Source of the DNA: Bin87 sp964502995 | Lineage (GTDB): Bacteria > Chloroflexota > Dehalococcoidia > Lucifugimonadales > UBA3495 | Assembly: GCA_964502995.1 (NCBI GenBank) | Contig: CAZCZB010000060.1 | Span: forward strand, 1 to 18,267 | Length of the DNA: 18,267 bases | Direction: 5' to 3' | In this document: piece after piece, positions 6,077 to 16,300 of the stretch | Numbering within the stretch: position 1 is the first letter of the stretch | Layout of the letters: every line of letters starts with the position of its first letter | The notes under the pieces: generated by a model | Told to the model about the DNA's origin: nothing | The model's database searches: none | The model's input: the letters and a program-made list of their open reading frames with translations, nothing else | Made by a program: the position numbers and the translations under genes

Positions 6077-7224
6077 TGGTAACGAATCCTGGGGTCGAGA
6101 TACACGTACAGCACGTCCACGATCACGTGGGCCAGCAGCGAAAACAGTCCGATGAACACCATCGACCCCATCACCAGCGGCAGGTCCTCCGAGCGCACCG
6201 CCTCCAGCAGCGTCAGACCCATGCCCGGCCAGGAGAACACCCCTTCGATGATCACGCTGCCGTCAATCGCGAAAATCAGGCTGTACACCAGGCTGGTCAC
6301 CACCGGCAGCAGCGCGTTGCGGGCCGCGTGCCGGTCGCGCACCAGTTTCTCGGGCAGTCCCTTGGCCCGCGCCGCCATCACGTAGTCTTCGCGCATCGTC
6401 TCCAGCATGCTGTTCCGCGTCAGCAGCATCGTCCCCGCAAAAGAAATCAGCGTGAGAGTCACGATGGGCAGCACCATGTGGCGCAAAATGTCCAGCGCCA
6501 GATAGCCGATGTCCGACAGCGCCCACGCCACCGGGACAACCAACGCGCCCACCGCCAGCGTCGGCACGGCCAGTTTCATCGCGCCCACCCTACCCGTGCG
6601 CTGCAGCGCAAACAGCGTCAGGAACGCGAACACGATGAACGCCGCCGCCGTCGCCAGCATGTAGCTGAAAACGTGGTTCGCGGATACGTCGGCCCCGCGC
6701 CATATCAGCGGATCCAGGAATTTGCCCACCGGGAGCCAGCCCAGCTTGAACGCGAATATCCAGATCATCATCAGCCCAAACGCCGGCGTGAACGCCGTGA
6801 ACAGCGTGGCCCCCGAAATGGTCGCCGTATATTCCAGGATGCCGCCCCGGCGCCACGCGATCGCCTTGCCCAGCAGGAATCCCACGTAGAATGAAACCGC
6901 CGTGGCCGTCAGAAACAGCACCGCCGTGCGGGGCAGCCTTTCGCGCAACACCTCCATCACCGGCCTGGGAAAGTGTCCGAACGACACGCCAAAGTTCCCG
7001 GTGACGGTGTTCTTCATGTGGACCAGGTACTGCTCCCACAGCGGCTTGTCCAGCCCGAACGATGCCTTGATCTGCGCCCGTACCTCCGCCGGCAGGTCGG
7101 GATTCAGCGCGTAAAACGTCGCGTAGTCGCCGGGCTGCGCCTGCACCAGGAAGAACGTCAGCGTGACGATCAGGAACAGCGTCAGCGCCATCTGACCGGC
7201 GCGCTTGATCAGGTATCCCGCCAT
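6073..7224 (-). CDS. peptide/nickel-type ABC transporter permease (DppB/OppB-like), enlarged
   Basis: A 383-residue inner-membrane permease starting MAGYLIKRAGQMALTL, the usual B-type N-terminus with a membrane segment at about 10-28. The periplasmic part has the family phrases QPGD (29-33), FGLDKPLWEQYL (56-67) and GNFGVSF (76-82). The EAA loop is MAARAKGLP...ARNALLP at 283-307. It is 40-70 residues longer than common DppB proteins. The surplus lies at about 172-245, where two extra hydrophobic stretches (about 185-206 and 218-240) are joined by a short Arg/Gly loop (QRTGRVG). The start is supported by AGGTA at 7231-7235, 6-7 bases before ATG. It follows the lipoprotein gene after a 204-base gap and overlaps dppC-like by 4 bases. 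Function as half of the translocation pore is secure; the role of the insertion is unknown. Confidence 0.92.
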   Translation of the reverse strand: MAGYLIKRAGQMALTLFLIVTLTFFLVQAQPGDYATFYALNPDLPAEVRAQIKASFGLDKPLWEQYLVHMKNTVTGNFGVSFGHFPRPVMEVLRERLPRTAVLFLTATAVSFYVGFLLGKAIAWRRGGILEYTATISGATLFTAFTPAFGLMMIWIFAFKLGWLPVGKFLDPLIWRGADVSANHVFSYMLATAAAFIVFAFLTLFALQRTGRVGAMKLAVPTLAVGALVVPVAWALSDIGYLALDILRHMVLPIVTLTLISFAGTMLLTRNSMLETMREDYVMAARAKGLPEKLVRDRHAARNALLPVVTSLVYSLIFAIDGSVIIEGVFSWPGMGLTLLEAVRSEDLPLVMGSMVFIGLFSLLAHVIVDVLYVYLDPRIRYQ

Positions 7225-7346
7225 CGTCGCTACCTGCCCGCCGTGAGGACGACCGGATCACAACACAATCTGAGCATCAGATCCCCGTTCCCCGGTGAGG
7301 CCGGTCCCGTATCACGATCAATCGGGTGCAAGCCATCGGCCCGTAA

Positions 7347-7365
7347 GAATCCGCGATGGGGATTC
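7347..7365 (-). other. small stem-loop between the lipoprotein and permease genes
   Basis: GAATCC and GGATTC form a 6-bp stem with a 7-base loop inside the 204-base gap. A structure here could stabilise the lipoprotein mRNA or thin out transcription into the permeases, as often happens after binding-protein genes. There is no T-run. The rest of the gap shows nothing else I can name. Confidence 0.25.
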
Positions 7366-7428
7366 ATAAAGCGCGGGCCGATTCTCGATCCGGTTTGGCC
7401 TCGTCCGGTCGTTTGCTGACCGTGTGGA

Positions 7429-9492
7429 CTACTTGAAATTCACCAGCGTGGGCAAACCCGAACCCAGTTGCAGCCCTCCCCAGGACTCCAGGTACGGGAA
7501 ATCTATGCTGTCGCTGCGATACGCTTCCACCAGCGGCGTGTCGAACAGGGTCACGTATGGCAGATCATCCGCCAGGAACTCCTGCATCTCAAACACCAAC
7601 TGTCGGGCGGCCTCCACGTCGGTTTCGGCCAGCAGCCGGTCGGCCAGCGCGTCGAAATCGGCGTTGTTGTAACCGCCCGCGTTGTGGCCCGCCAGCCCCG
7701 AATGACGGCTGTGGAAGAACGATTCAAGGTAGTCTGGGTACACGCTCAGGCCCCAACCCAGTATCCACATATCGAAGTCCTGGCGGTCAAACACCTTGTC
7801 CACGATCAGGTTGAAACCGGTCAGGTCGGCCCGCACCGGAATGCCAACCTCGTTCAGCCACCGTTCGATCCAGATGGCGAAGGTGGAGCGCAGCGGGTCA
7901 TAACCGGGGCTGGGAGCCAGCAGGTCGATGGCCGGAATCGGCTCGCCGTTGGGCATCTTCAGCCCTTCGCCCACCTGCTCCACGAACTTGCCGTCTTCGC
8001 TCACCCGGGGCTCGGTTTCCCAGGTGAACCCGGCGTCCTTCATCAATTGCACCGCCTGGGCAATTCGCTCGCCCCGGCTCAGGCCCTGGCCGATCAGGGG
8101 AACGTCCGCGTTGTACCATGCCCGGTTGCCCTCGGGCACCATGGTATAAACCGGAACGGCAACACCCTGCAGCACGGTGGAGGTCAGAAACTCCTTGTCG
8201 ATCAGCGTCGCCACCGCCTGGCGAAACGCCTTTTCGCTCATCGGCTCCTTCCGGAAGTTGAACCCCAGATAGCGGACGCCATCCGACGCATTCTCAATGA
8301 CGGTCAACCCGTCCGTGCCGTCCAACTGTTCCTGCAGCCCTTTGGAAAGCCCCAGCGGGTTCAGCATGAAATCGATGTCGCCCTTTTTCAGCGCCAGCAC
8401 CGTCGCGTCCTGGCTGCCGTAGATCGAATAAATTGTGCTGTCGGCATAGGGGCCAACCGAGTATTCCAGCGCCTTTTCTCCACCGGGTTCCCCGAACGCG
8501 CTGAACTCATACGTGCCCGGTTTCGTCTCCATGTAGGCGCCGCTGTCGTACTGCGTCACCATGCTGTCGGCAAAGTAGTAATCGGGATTGCGTTCCTTCT
8601 CGGCGAACGCGCCCCGCTCCCACTTGTCGAAGGCGAACCCGCCGCCGGTGGGTTCATTTTCCGGAACGTGGGCATACAGCGCTTTCTGTTGTTCGACCAG
8701 TTCACCCGCCTGCCGCGCCTCCGCAACAATCGGTTCCCAGTAGGCCCTCGGGAATATCGGCATGAACGCCAGCGCGAACTGCCAGCGAGCCAGGCCGGGC
8801 TTCTGCTTGAAATAGATCTTCAGGTGGTGAGGGTCCAGGGCATCCGCGTGGTCGAAGAACTCCGGGTCCACGATCGACGGCCAGTTTCCGGCCAGTTGCA
8901 GGTCGGCGGCGGTCTGCGCGGTGAACGCGAAATCCTCGGCGGTGACCTCGTTGCCGTCGCTCCACATCACGCCTTCCTTGAGCATCACCTCTGTTGTCCA
9001 GTACGTGATGCCGCCCACCGTCTCCTCCGCCAGCGGCGTGGGATAGTCAGCAGCCAGCGATGGAATCCAGTCAAACCTCTGCGCGGAGTAGCCGTACAGG
9101 GTGGGCTTGCTGCCGCCCAACGCGTACCGGTTCCACACCGTTCCGTCCGGTCCAAGGTACGCCCAGTAGTTGGTGGTGGTCAGGTCGGCCGAAATGCCGA
9201 TCTGGTACACATTTTCGCCGCCGTCATCGCTGCCCGCGCTCGGTGCGCCCGTGCTCGACGTGCCGGCGGACGTGGCCGGCGCTTGAGTCGGCGCAGCCGT
9301 TTGCGATGTTGTCGGCATGGAGGATTGCGTCGCCGGCGTTGAGATCGGAGACTGACTCTCCTGGGACGGGGCAGTCGGGCCGGGAGTCGCGGTCACCACC
9401 ACCTCGGTAACCACTTCGCGGGTACATCCGACCGCCACCAAAAGACAAACGATCAATCCGGACACAGCGAACAATTTGGTTATGCGTACCAT
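7429..9492 (-). CDS. extracellular solute-binding lipoprotein, family 5 (DppA/OppA-like)
   Basis: A 687-residue substrate-binding protein that feeds the adjoining ABC importer. The start ATG at 9492 is fixed by GAGGTGAG (9497-9504) and by the lipoprotein signal that follows: MVRITK, hydrophobic 7-22, lipobox Cys23 (VAVGC). An in-frame ATG-less extension to 9561 has no such signal. After Cys23 comes REVVTEVVVTATP and a Ser/Thr/Pro/Ala-rich linker to about residue 92, a style common in Chloroflexota. The binding domain runs from about 94 to the end, with SBP_bac_5-type phrases such as VMWSDGNEVTAEDFAFT, VRYLGFNFRKEPMSEKAFRQAV and MWILGWGLSVYPDYLESFF. The domain is tethered outside the membrane by lipid. 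Peptides are the default guess, but this family also binds sugars, nickel, opines and others. It is the first gene of the operon and has its own promoter-like sequence. Confidence 0.93.
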   Translation of the reverse strand: MVRITKLFAVSGLIVCLLVAVGCTREVVTEVVVTATPGPTAPSQESQSPISTPATQSSMPTTSQTAAPTQAPATSAGTSSTGAPSAGSDDGGENVYQIGISADLTTTNYWAYLGPDGTVWNRYALGGSKPTLYGYSAQRFDWIPSLAADYPTPLAEETVGGITYWTTEVMLKEGVMWSDGNEVTAEDFAFTAQTAADLQLAGNWPSIVDPEFFDHADALDPHHLKIYFKQKPGLARWQFALAFMPIFPRAYWEPIVAEARQAGELVEQQKALYAHVPENEPTGGGFAFDKWERGAFAEKERNPDYYFADSMVTQYDSGAYMETKPGTYEFSAFGEPGGEKALEYSVGPYADSTIYSIYGSQDATVLALKKGDIDFMLNPLGLSKGLQEQLDGTDGLTVIENASDGVRYLGFNFRKEPMSEKAFRQAVATLIDKEFLTSTVLQGVAVPVYTMVPEGNRAWYNADVPLIGQGLSRGERIAQAVQLMKDAGFTWETEPRVSEDGKFVEQVGEGLKMPNGEPIPAIDLLAPSPGYDPLRSTFAIWIERWLNEVGIPVRADLTGFNLIVDKVFDRQDFDMWILGWGLSVYPDYLESFFHSRHSGLAGHNAGGYNNADFDALADRLLAETDVEAARQLVFEMQEFLADDLPYVTLFDTPLVEAYRSDSIDFPYLESWGGLQLGSGLPTLVNFK

Positions 9493-9518
9493 GGCACTCA
9501 CCTCGAAATTATGCGCGA

Positions 9519-9547
9519 AATCTAGCACGCCCGCCCGATTTGAGCAA
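9519..9547 (-). promoter_or_regulatory. putative promoter of the importer operon
   Basis: On the minus strand, TTGCTC (9547-9542) and TAGATT (9524-9519) are 17 bases apart, each matching four of six sigma-70 consensus bases. TGC just before the -10 gives an extended -10 (TGn). Transcription would start about 20 bases before the lipoprotein ATG. No operator palindrome is obvious. Confidence 0.5.
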
Positions 9548-9563
9548 CCGGAAGCACGCACGT

Positions 9564-9728
9564 GTAACTGTTCAGAATTGCGGGCATAGTGTCATTGCGA
9601 GCGCAGCGCGGCAATCTCGTTGGCATAGGGGAGCCCGTTGGAGCAGACATTGCTGCTACGGCGTCGAGATTGCCACGTCCGCCTCAGGCGGACTCGCAAT
9701 GACAACCTCCTGGATTCTGAACACTTAC
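9564..9728. mobile_element. MITE-like element, copy 1 (165 bp)
   Basis: It is bounded by 15-bp inverted ends, GTAACTGTTCAGAAT at 9564-9578 and its complement at 9714-9728 (14 of 15 bases). A second nested pair, GTCATTGCGAG and CTCGCAATGAC, lies inside, with a small GTCCGCC/GGCGGAC hairpin in the right part. It encodes nothing and is too short for a transposase. It lies between the importer promoter and the end of addA. The TA at each tip would suit a TA-targeting (IS630/Tc1-like) mobiliser; that is inference. The remaining bases to addA (9729-9823) show only a 5-bp hairpin (9801-9814). Confidence 0.75.
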
Positions 9729-9823
9729 CCACACGTCTCCCGCCGGAAGCGCCCGTCCCTGACGCCGGGCAATCCGAAAACGGACATTCAACGAACATCC
9801 GGCGCATCCGCGCCGCGAATCCG

Positions 9824-12800
9824 TCAGGCGATGTGATCCGGCAACTGCTCCATCAATGCCCGAAGATTGCCAATCGTTGCCAACCGGTTCCTGCGCACGA
9901 ACAGGAACTCCACCGCTTTCACCCGCCTCCCCGTCGCTTTCTCCACCGCCACCGCGTATGACGCGCCCTGCCAGCGGTAGCGCTCCATCGTGCGCTCTAT
10001 TGCCGCGTCGTCCTCCACGTCGTCCGACTTGTAGTCCAGAATCACCAACTCGCCATCGTGGTCCAGGTACAACAGGTCGATGATGCCCTCGATCACCACC
10101 GGCCCCCGCGACGTTTCAACCGCTCCGGCCACCGGTATCTCCGGCCAAAGCGAGGCCGACATCAGCGCAGACACCACCGATTCATGCCGTACCGCAACCC
10201 TGGCGAGGCTGGCAATGTCGTCGGCGCTGCCGTGTACCCCCTCCTCATCCGCCTGCCATGCGGCCAACCGGTCAATCTCCGAATCCAGTCGGTGGTGCAG
10301 GCGTTCCAGCGACTGCTCATCGCTGACCGGCAATTCCGACAACACGTGGCCCACCGCTTCCTGCAGCGCCGCGTGCAACGCAGTCCCGAACGCCGTGCCC
10401 CCTCGGCCGGCGCGCCAGGGCTGCTCCTCGTCGGCTTCGGCGTCCTTGTCTTCAATCACCACGTCGCCCGCCGCCAAACCTCCGCCGTCGATGCTGTTCG
10501 CCTGCCGCGCGATCCGCGTCGCGGTCACCGCCTGCGGGGTTGACCGGTTGGCGATTGATGTTTGCCGGCCCTGATGCCAACCCTCAACATCGTACGTCAA
10601 CGCAACGGGTTCGGTGATGGCCGGCTCCGTCGGCGCGGGCGGCGGCAGTTGGGTCATTGGCTCAACCACCGTATGCGGCAGACTGTCGAACTGCTCCACG
10701 ATGGTTTCAATCACCACGTTCTGGAATGAACCGTCCGTGCGAAGCTGGCGATGCAGGCTCACCAGCAGATGGTCCCGCGCCCGGGTCGCCGCCACGTATC
10801 CCAGCCTGACTTCCTCGGCGGTCTGGTGTGCGTCTTCCAGTTCCGCCAGACCCTCGTAGGCCGGTGTCTGAATCCGTGTGTTGGCGCTCTTGCTGCCGAT
10901 GGACACCGCCAACTCCCCCGTGGCCGAGTCGATCAGCATGTTTGGCGTCCGCGACCGGGGCGCATAGTCCACGTCCAGCAGAACCACGATGGGGAACTCC
11001 AACCCCTTCGACGAGTGCATCGTCATAATCCTGACCGCGTCATCGTCCGTCTCCGGAACCGGTATCTCGGAAATCCGGTTGGCGTTGTCCTGCTGCAACT
11101 CCGCCCACTTGATGAATTCGTACAGGCTCGACGTGGTCGCGCCATCGTCCGTGCCCCCACCGCCTTCCCGGTTCCTGGCCTGCTCGATCAGGAACTGGCG
11201 GCGACGCCAAATTTCCCGCGGACGATATTCGGCCAGGTCCAGCTCCTCCAGTCTGTGGTCCCGCACGAACTCGGTGATCAGGCGCGTTACGGATATGCCG
11301 TGCCGCCGCCCGTGGTAGTCCAGCAGCGCGGCCATACCGTCGCCCACCGGGGACGACCCCCGATCATCGCGCACATCGAGATAGTTCCAGATCCCGCCGC
11401 CGTCCTTCCAGTTGAGCAGGTCAACGTCCGAACACGCGAACGCCGGCGAACGCAGCGCGGCCACCACCGAAACTTCGTCCGCCGGATTGTCGATGGCCCG
11501 CAGGCAGTTGAGCAGGTCCTGCACTTCCTGCGTGTTGAACATCAGCGACCCGCCCTCGATGCGGTACGGGATGCCGGCATCCTCCAAACTGCGCTCCAGA
11601 ATCCCCAGCCCGGTGCGTGTGCGAATCAGGATGCAAACGTCGCCCAGCCTGGCCGGCCGCAACTGTTTGAGTTCCCGGTCGGACACGCTGAGGCGGTGGT
11701 CCCCCTCGCTGGCGTATGCGGAGATGAGCCGGGCAATGTCCTCGGCCTCCGCCCTGCGCACGTCGTCCGCCCGCGCGTCGGCGGCCTCGCCGAACACCCG
11801 TACCTGCGCGGCCGTATCGCCCTGTTGCGTGCCGGCGTTGGGCTGCAGCGGCACATACTCCGCCTGCAATCCGGACGTATCGTTGCCCATGACGCTCCCG
11901 TACACGCCGTTCACCCAATCGAGTATCGCCTCCTGCGACCGCCGGTTCTCGGAAAGCGTCGCGGATGCCAACCGACCGCTCTGCCGCGCCTGTTGCACCA
12001 CAGTGAGGTCTGCCCCGCGAAAGCGATAGATCGACTGCTTGGTATCTCCCACGATGAACAGCCGGCCCGGCTCCAGCGGCAGTGAGTGCCAGGGCTGTTC
12101 GCCCACCGGGGCGTCGGCGGCCGCAGCGATGTAGAAAGCGATCTCTGCCTGCAACGGGTCGGTGTCCTGGAATTCGTCGATCAGGATGTGCGTGAAACGC
12201 TCGCGGAAATACCGGCGCGACGCCTCCCGGTCGCGCAGCAGGTCCCGCGTCCACACCAGCAGGTCGTCAAAGGACACCACGCCGTCCGCCTTGCGGTCGG
12301 CGGCGTATTCCACCGCAAAACGCCGCCGCAGGTTTTTGAACAGCGGCTGCAGCAGTGACGCGTGAACCACCTGGCCAAGCTCTGCTCCGCAAGCCCGTAA
12401 TTCACTGCGCACGTCCCTGGTCTCGATTTTCCAATTCCCTTTGGACCCAACGTTCCCGGAGAAGTCCACCGGCGTGCCGTTTCGCAATGCGTCGGATGCC
12501 GCCACCGGATCGTCCGTTGCGTCCGCCACCGCCTGCACGGTATCGATGGCGCCGGCCAATTGCCGGTACAGCGCGTCCGAATCGTTCGTGCATTCGGCCG
12601 CCAATTCTCGAAGCGAGCTCAGCGTGGTGTCGGCAATCTCCACCAGGTCGATGCCGGAAAGGTGATCCACGTCGACCAACTTGTCATAATGCCCGCTGCA
12701 CGCCTCCGCCAACTCCGAAACGTGGGCCAGCGTGTTCCCCGTGCGCAGCATTTGGGCCAGAATCCGTTGCAATTCCGCGTCCACCGTGGGCCCGTCCCCC

Positions 12801-13303
12801 AGCGCCCACTCCAGCCACTCTCCCCACCGCTCGTCGAAATCCTGAGATGCGAGCAGATCGTCCCACTGCGACCAGCCGGGCGGCAGCCCGGCGTCCATGG
12901 GCCGTTGGCGCAGCAACTGCCCCGCAAAGCTGTGGATGGTTTGAATCGAAGCCCGGTCCAGTTCCGCGATGGCTTCGCTCAGCCTGGCCAACTCCCCGTC
13001 CGTCCATTCAACCCGCTCGTCGCCGTCCAGCGCCAGGGGATCAGCGTCGGTGGCCCGGTAATCGGCGTCCAGCAACTGCTCCATCCGCGACCGTATGCGT
13101 TCCGACAACTCGGCTGCCGCCGCCTCGGTGAATGTGATGGCGACGATGTTCTGCATCGGTACGCCGGATTTCACCAGCGCCACCACCCGACTGACCAGCG
13201 CGTAGGTTTTCCCAGTGCCCGCGCCAGCCTCAACCATCAGGTTGACGTCCAGATCGCGCACGATGCTGCGGATTGCGGTTGAGTCGTCAGTTGTCCGGTT
13301 CAT
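9824..13303 (-). CDS. addA: AddA-like UvrD-family helicase with RecB-type nuclease domain
   Basis: A 1159-residue DNA motor and nuclease that, with AddB, resects double-strand breaks for RecA-dependent repair. Helicase motifs (numbered from ATG 13303): Walker A AGAGTGKT 26-33, Ia ITFTEAAAAEL 56-66, II LIDEFQD 374-380, III GDTKQSIYRFRGAD 419-432, IV LSENRRS 450-456, V MTMHSSKGLEFP 760-771, VI AATRARDHL 838-846. A variable acidic/Pro-rich linker follows. The C-terminal PD-(D/E)XK nuclease has GTALH 973-977, EGIIDLL with Asp1076, DYKSD with Asp1090 and Lys1092, and Gln1112/Tyr1116. All catalytic residues expected of an AddA/RecB nuclease are present. The ATG at 13303 lies inside the last codons of addB (17-base overlap); a TTG at 13312 is the alternative. 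The size is close to that of characterised AddA (about 1200). The name AddA rather than RecB rests on the AddB-like partner. Confidence 0.92.
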   Translation of the reverse strand: MNRTTDDSTAIRSIVRDLDVNLMVEAGAGTGKTYALVSRVVALVKSGVPMQNIVAITFTEAAAAELSERIRSRMEQLLDADYRATDADPLALDGDERVEWTDGELARLSEAIAELDRASIQTIHSFAGQLLRQRPMDAGLPPGWSQWDDLLASQDFDERWGEWLEWALGDGPTVDAELQRILAQMLRTGNTLAHVSELAEACSGHYDKLVDVDHLSGIDLVEIADTTLSSLRELAAECTNDSDALYRQLAGAIDTVQAVADATDDPVAASDALRNGTPVDFSGNVGSKGNWKIETRDVRSELRACGAELGQVVHASLLQPLFKNLRRRFAVEYAADRKADGVVSFDDLLVWTRDLLRDREASRRYFRERFTHILIDEFQDTDPLQAEIAFYIAAAADAPVGEQPWHSLPLEPGRLFIVGDTKQSIYRFRGADLTVVQQARQSGRLASATLSENRRSQEAILDWVNGVYGSVMGNDTSGLQAEYVPLQPNAGTQQGDTAAQVRVFGEAADARADDVRRAEAEDIARLISAYASEGDHRLSVSDRELKQLRPARLGDVCILIRTRTGLGILERSLEDAGIPYRIEGGSLMFNTQEVQDLLNCLRAIDNPADEVSVVAALRSPAFACSDVDLLNWKDGGGIWNYLDVRDDRGSSPVGDGMAALLDYHGRRHGISVTRLITEFVRDHRLEELDLAEYRPREIWRRRQFLIEQARNREGGGGTDDGATTSSLYEFIKWAELQQDNANRISEIPVPETDDDAVRIMTMHSSKGLEFPIVVLLDVDYAPRSRTPNMLIDSATGELAVSIGSKSANTRIQTPAYEGLAELEDAHQTAEEVRLGYVAATRARDHLLVSLHRQLRTDGSFQNVVIETIVEQFDSLPHTVVEPMTQLPPPAPTEPAITEPVALTYDVEGWHQGRQTSIANRSTPQAVTATRIARQANSIDGGGLAAGDVVIEDKDAEADEEQPWRAGRGGTAFGTALHAALQEAVGHVLSELPVSDEQSLERLHHRLDSEIDRLAAWQADEEGVHGSADDIASLARVAVRHESVVSALMSASLWPEIPVAGAVETSRGPVVIEGIIDLLYLDHDGELVILDYKSDDVEDDAAIERTMERYRWQGASYAVAVEKATGRRVKAVEFLFVRRNRLATIGNLRALMEQLPDHIA

Positions 13304-16300
13304 CGCTGCCAATCGCGGCCCTGCCGCCCAGTTCGTTGTAAAGCCGCACCGCCGGGTCGGATTTCCCCTTGCGCTCCCACATCTGCCGCCGCCGCGACGG
13401 ACACAGGCGGTTGAAATCGCAGTACCCGCAGTTGCCGTACTCCCCGCCCTCAGGAGTGGCCGGGAAAACTCCGGCCCGGGCGGTGCGTATGATTTTCGTC
13501 AGCGCTCCCTCAAACCCTTCGGAGCCGTTCGAGTCCGTGTAGGGCGCAGGGTCGAAGATTCGTTGCTCATCCAGGGGAAAACAGTACGATGCGCTGATCG
13601 TTGCGGCGGGAAAACGCGCTTTGGCCGCCGCCGCATACACGGGCAGTTGCAGCGCGCGCCCGTTCGCGATGTTGTACTGTGGTTGCCCGCCCCTGGACCC
13701 CACGAAGTAGTTGCGAGGGTTGCCCGTCTTGAAATCGCGCACGCGCACCTCATCACCCAGCACGTCAACCCGGTCGATCTTGCCGCGGAATCTCACCTCG
13801 CCGATCCCCTCAAGGTTGACCGTCACATCGTCAAAGGTCATTTCTGCGATTGATTCAACGGGGGCCCCTCCCAACCAGTCCGACTCCTTCTCCGCGAACT
13901 GCTCCAGTCCCTCTCTGATCTTCTCCTTCTCCAGGCGCCACAGCAGCGGGTACCCCGTTATGCCGGACTGCTCCGCAAGCGCAAATTGGGCGTCCGCCAA
14001 CGCAATCAGTCGCTCCGCCGATTGGGGTCCGGATTTTACAAACTCCTCCAGTATCCGGTGTACCAACGAGCCCCGATCCAGCGCGGAAATCTCCCCGTCG
14101 TCCCCCGCGTCCGGCGGCGCGTTCACCCGCAGCGCCCGGCTCAGGAAATACCGGTACGGGCACGTGGCCCAGGTTTCCAACGCGCTCGGAGACGTGTGGT
14201 GGTTCGCGTCCCCAATGCCGGCAACCCGCGCCGACTCCGCTCCCACGTTTCCGTCCCAGGAGGTCAGCGTGTAACCCCAGCGCGCCGCGCGGGCATCCAA
14301 TGCCTTCACCGCTCGCGCATCCCCATGCAACGCCGGGTGCGATGCGAGGTCGGCCTTGCGCTCATGCAGCAGGTGCATCAGGTTGTAGTCCAGCGCGTCC
14401 GCCGGCGACGTTGATATGCCCGTTGCCGCATCATCCGTTGAATCCGCCAACTGCCGCAGACCCGTCTGCCGTGATTCGATGACGTGCAGCCACGGTTTCG
14501 CCTCCGCCCCCGCCGTCAGCGTCTCCGAAGTCAGGCGACCCGAGGCGGTTCCCGCGCCCTCGTGCAGCAGGTTCGCCGTTTCCATCAGCCACCGTGATGG
14601 GTACGCGCCCCGGCGATTGCCGGCCGTCAGCGGATAGCTCAGCATGACCCGATCGGCCGCCGCGACTGCCCCCAGGAATTCGTAGCGTTCCAACGATCCC
14701 TGCATCCGCGCCGCCGTCCCGTCGTCCAGCCATTCGTCAACCATGCGCGCCCGGTACCCCGGCGGAAATTGGCCTTCCACCATCCCCACGGCAAACACCA
14801 CGTCGTGCCGTGTTCCCACGATCCCCTGCACCGGCCCGATGTAAACGCCCGCTCCCACCGGTTTGCCCCGCTGCGAAACCTGGCCCTGCAACCCCTCGTT
14901 CACCGCGTCGCGCAACGCCTCAACGCTGTACTCGGCGTCCCACGTCGTCAAAGCGTCCAGCCCGTCCAGCATCTCTTCGATTCGGTCGTGGTCGTCGTCG
15001 CCTTCGTCGCGTCCGTGAAAATCAGCCAGCAATCCCTTCAGCATCGACTTGGCCGATTGCCAGGACGCTCCGCCCGCACCGCTCAGCAACTCCAGGCGGG
15101 GCCCGAACGCGCCCAGGAATCCGACCAGTTCGTCGATGTCCCGTCGTTGCGGTTGGCCCGAACCTGCCGGCGTGGACTCATCCGGAGACCGTTCCCGATA
15201 ACGCCGGTCTTCCACCTCCGCGTGTACCCGGAGCCTGTCGGTCCATTCGCGCAATGTGCCGTCGGCCCGCGCCGCCCGCGTCAGGTTGACCCAATGGGTC
15301 GCCGGCACATCCTGAACACTGCGGCGTCGGCCATCGTCGGCGTTCCGGGGAAACCGCACCCGGCACGACATGATCAGTTCGACGAACAACTCCCGGTCGA
15401 TCACCGGTTCAGACCCGCCGGCGCGGCCCATCGCCTCCACCAGCCGGAGCGACCCCAGCAGGAACCTGCCCTGCCCAGTGTCCGCCAACGTCCGGCGCGG
15501 AACTCCCGAATAGGGAATCCCCGCGAAGTCCAACTCCTGCCGCAGCAGGCTGGCGTAGGGCGCCTCCTGCCGGTGTACCACCGCGACCCGGTGAAACGGC
15601 AAATCATCGGCCATCGCCGCGATGCGACGCACCACTGCCCTCGCCTCTTCGGTCGGGTCCGGCGCAACCACAACCGACATCGCCTCACCGTCCACAGCCT
15701 GCCGCAGCGGCATGATCCCGTCGCATTGGATGTCCGGCCCGGCCAGGCGGGCGTACAGTTCCCGGGCCGGACCGTCCGCTTCGTCGTCGCCCGTCAAACC
15801 GATGATCACGGCGCACTTGCCCCGCGCCAGTAGCGTCTCCATCAACTCAAGCTCGCCAATTCCCGGATGCTTGGGCAGGTAGTGGATCACGGCCGGCTCT
15901 GTGCCCTCCGACCAGTGTTCCCGCAACGCCCGCGCCGCCAGCAGAGGCAATTCGTAACGCGTGTAGTATCCCCGTTCATCCAAAAGTTGCCGGTAATCGT
16001 CATGCAGACTCGGCAGGTTCAGCGGCGATGCGACATCCTGCCCGACCGTCGGTTCGCCATCCTTCGAATGACGCTGCTCCCAATCCCGAAAGGCGCGCCC
16101 GATTTCCGAGTACAAACGCCGCCGACCCGCCGCCGACAGCTCAAGACTCGCGGATTCCAGCCATCCGTCCACCACCTGCTGAACCGCCTGTGATTCAACC
16201 AACGGCGTGAGTTTCCGCAGTTGCGGATCCCCGTCTGCGCCCACCGGACGCATCATGGGCCGGGCCAGTTCGGCCGCCAGCCGTTCCCCCTTCTGCGCGG

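Noticed and set aside
7468..9342. 624-codon open frame on the plus strand opposite the solute-binding lipoprotein gene
   Set aside because: It is His/Arg/Gln-rich with no domain, and lies exactly antisense to a clear family-5 binding protein. Long antisense frames are expected from strong G/C bias at third codon positions; others occur opposite addA, addB and the permeases.
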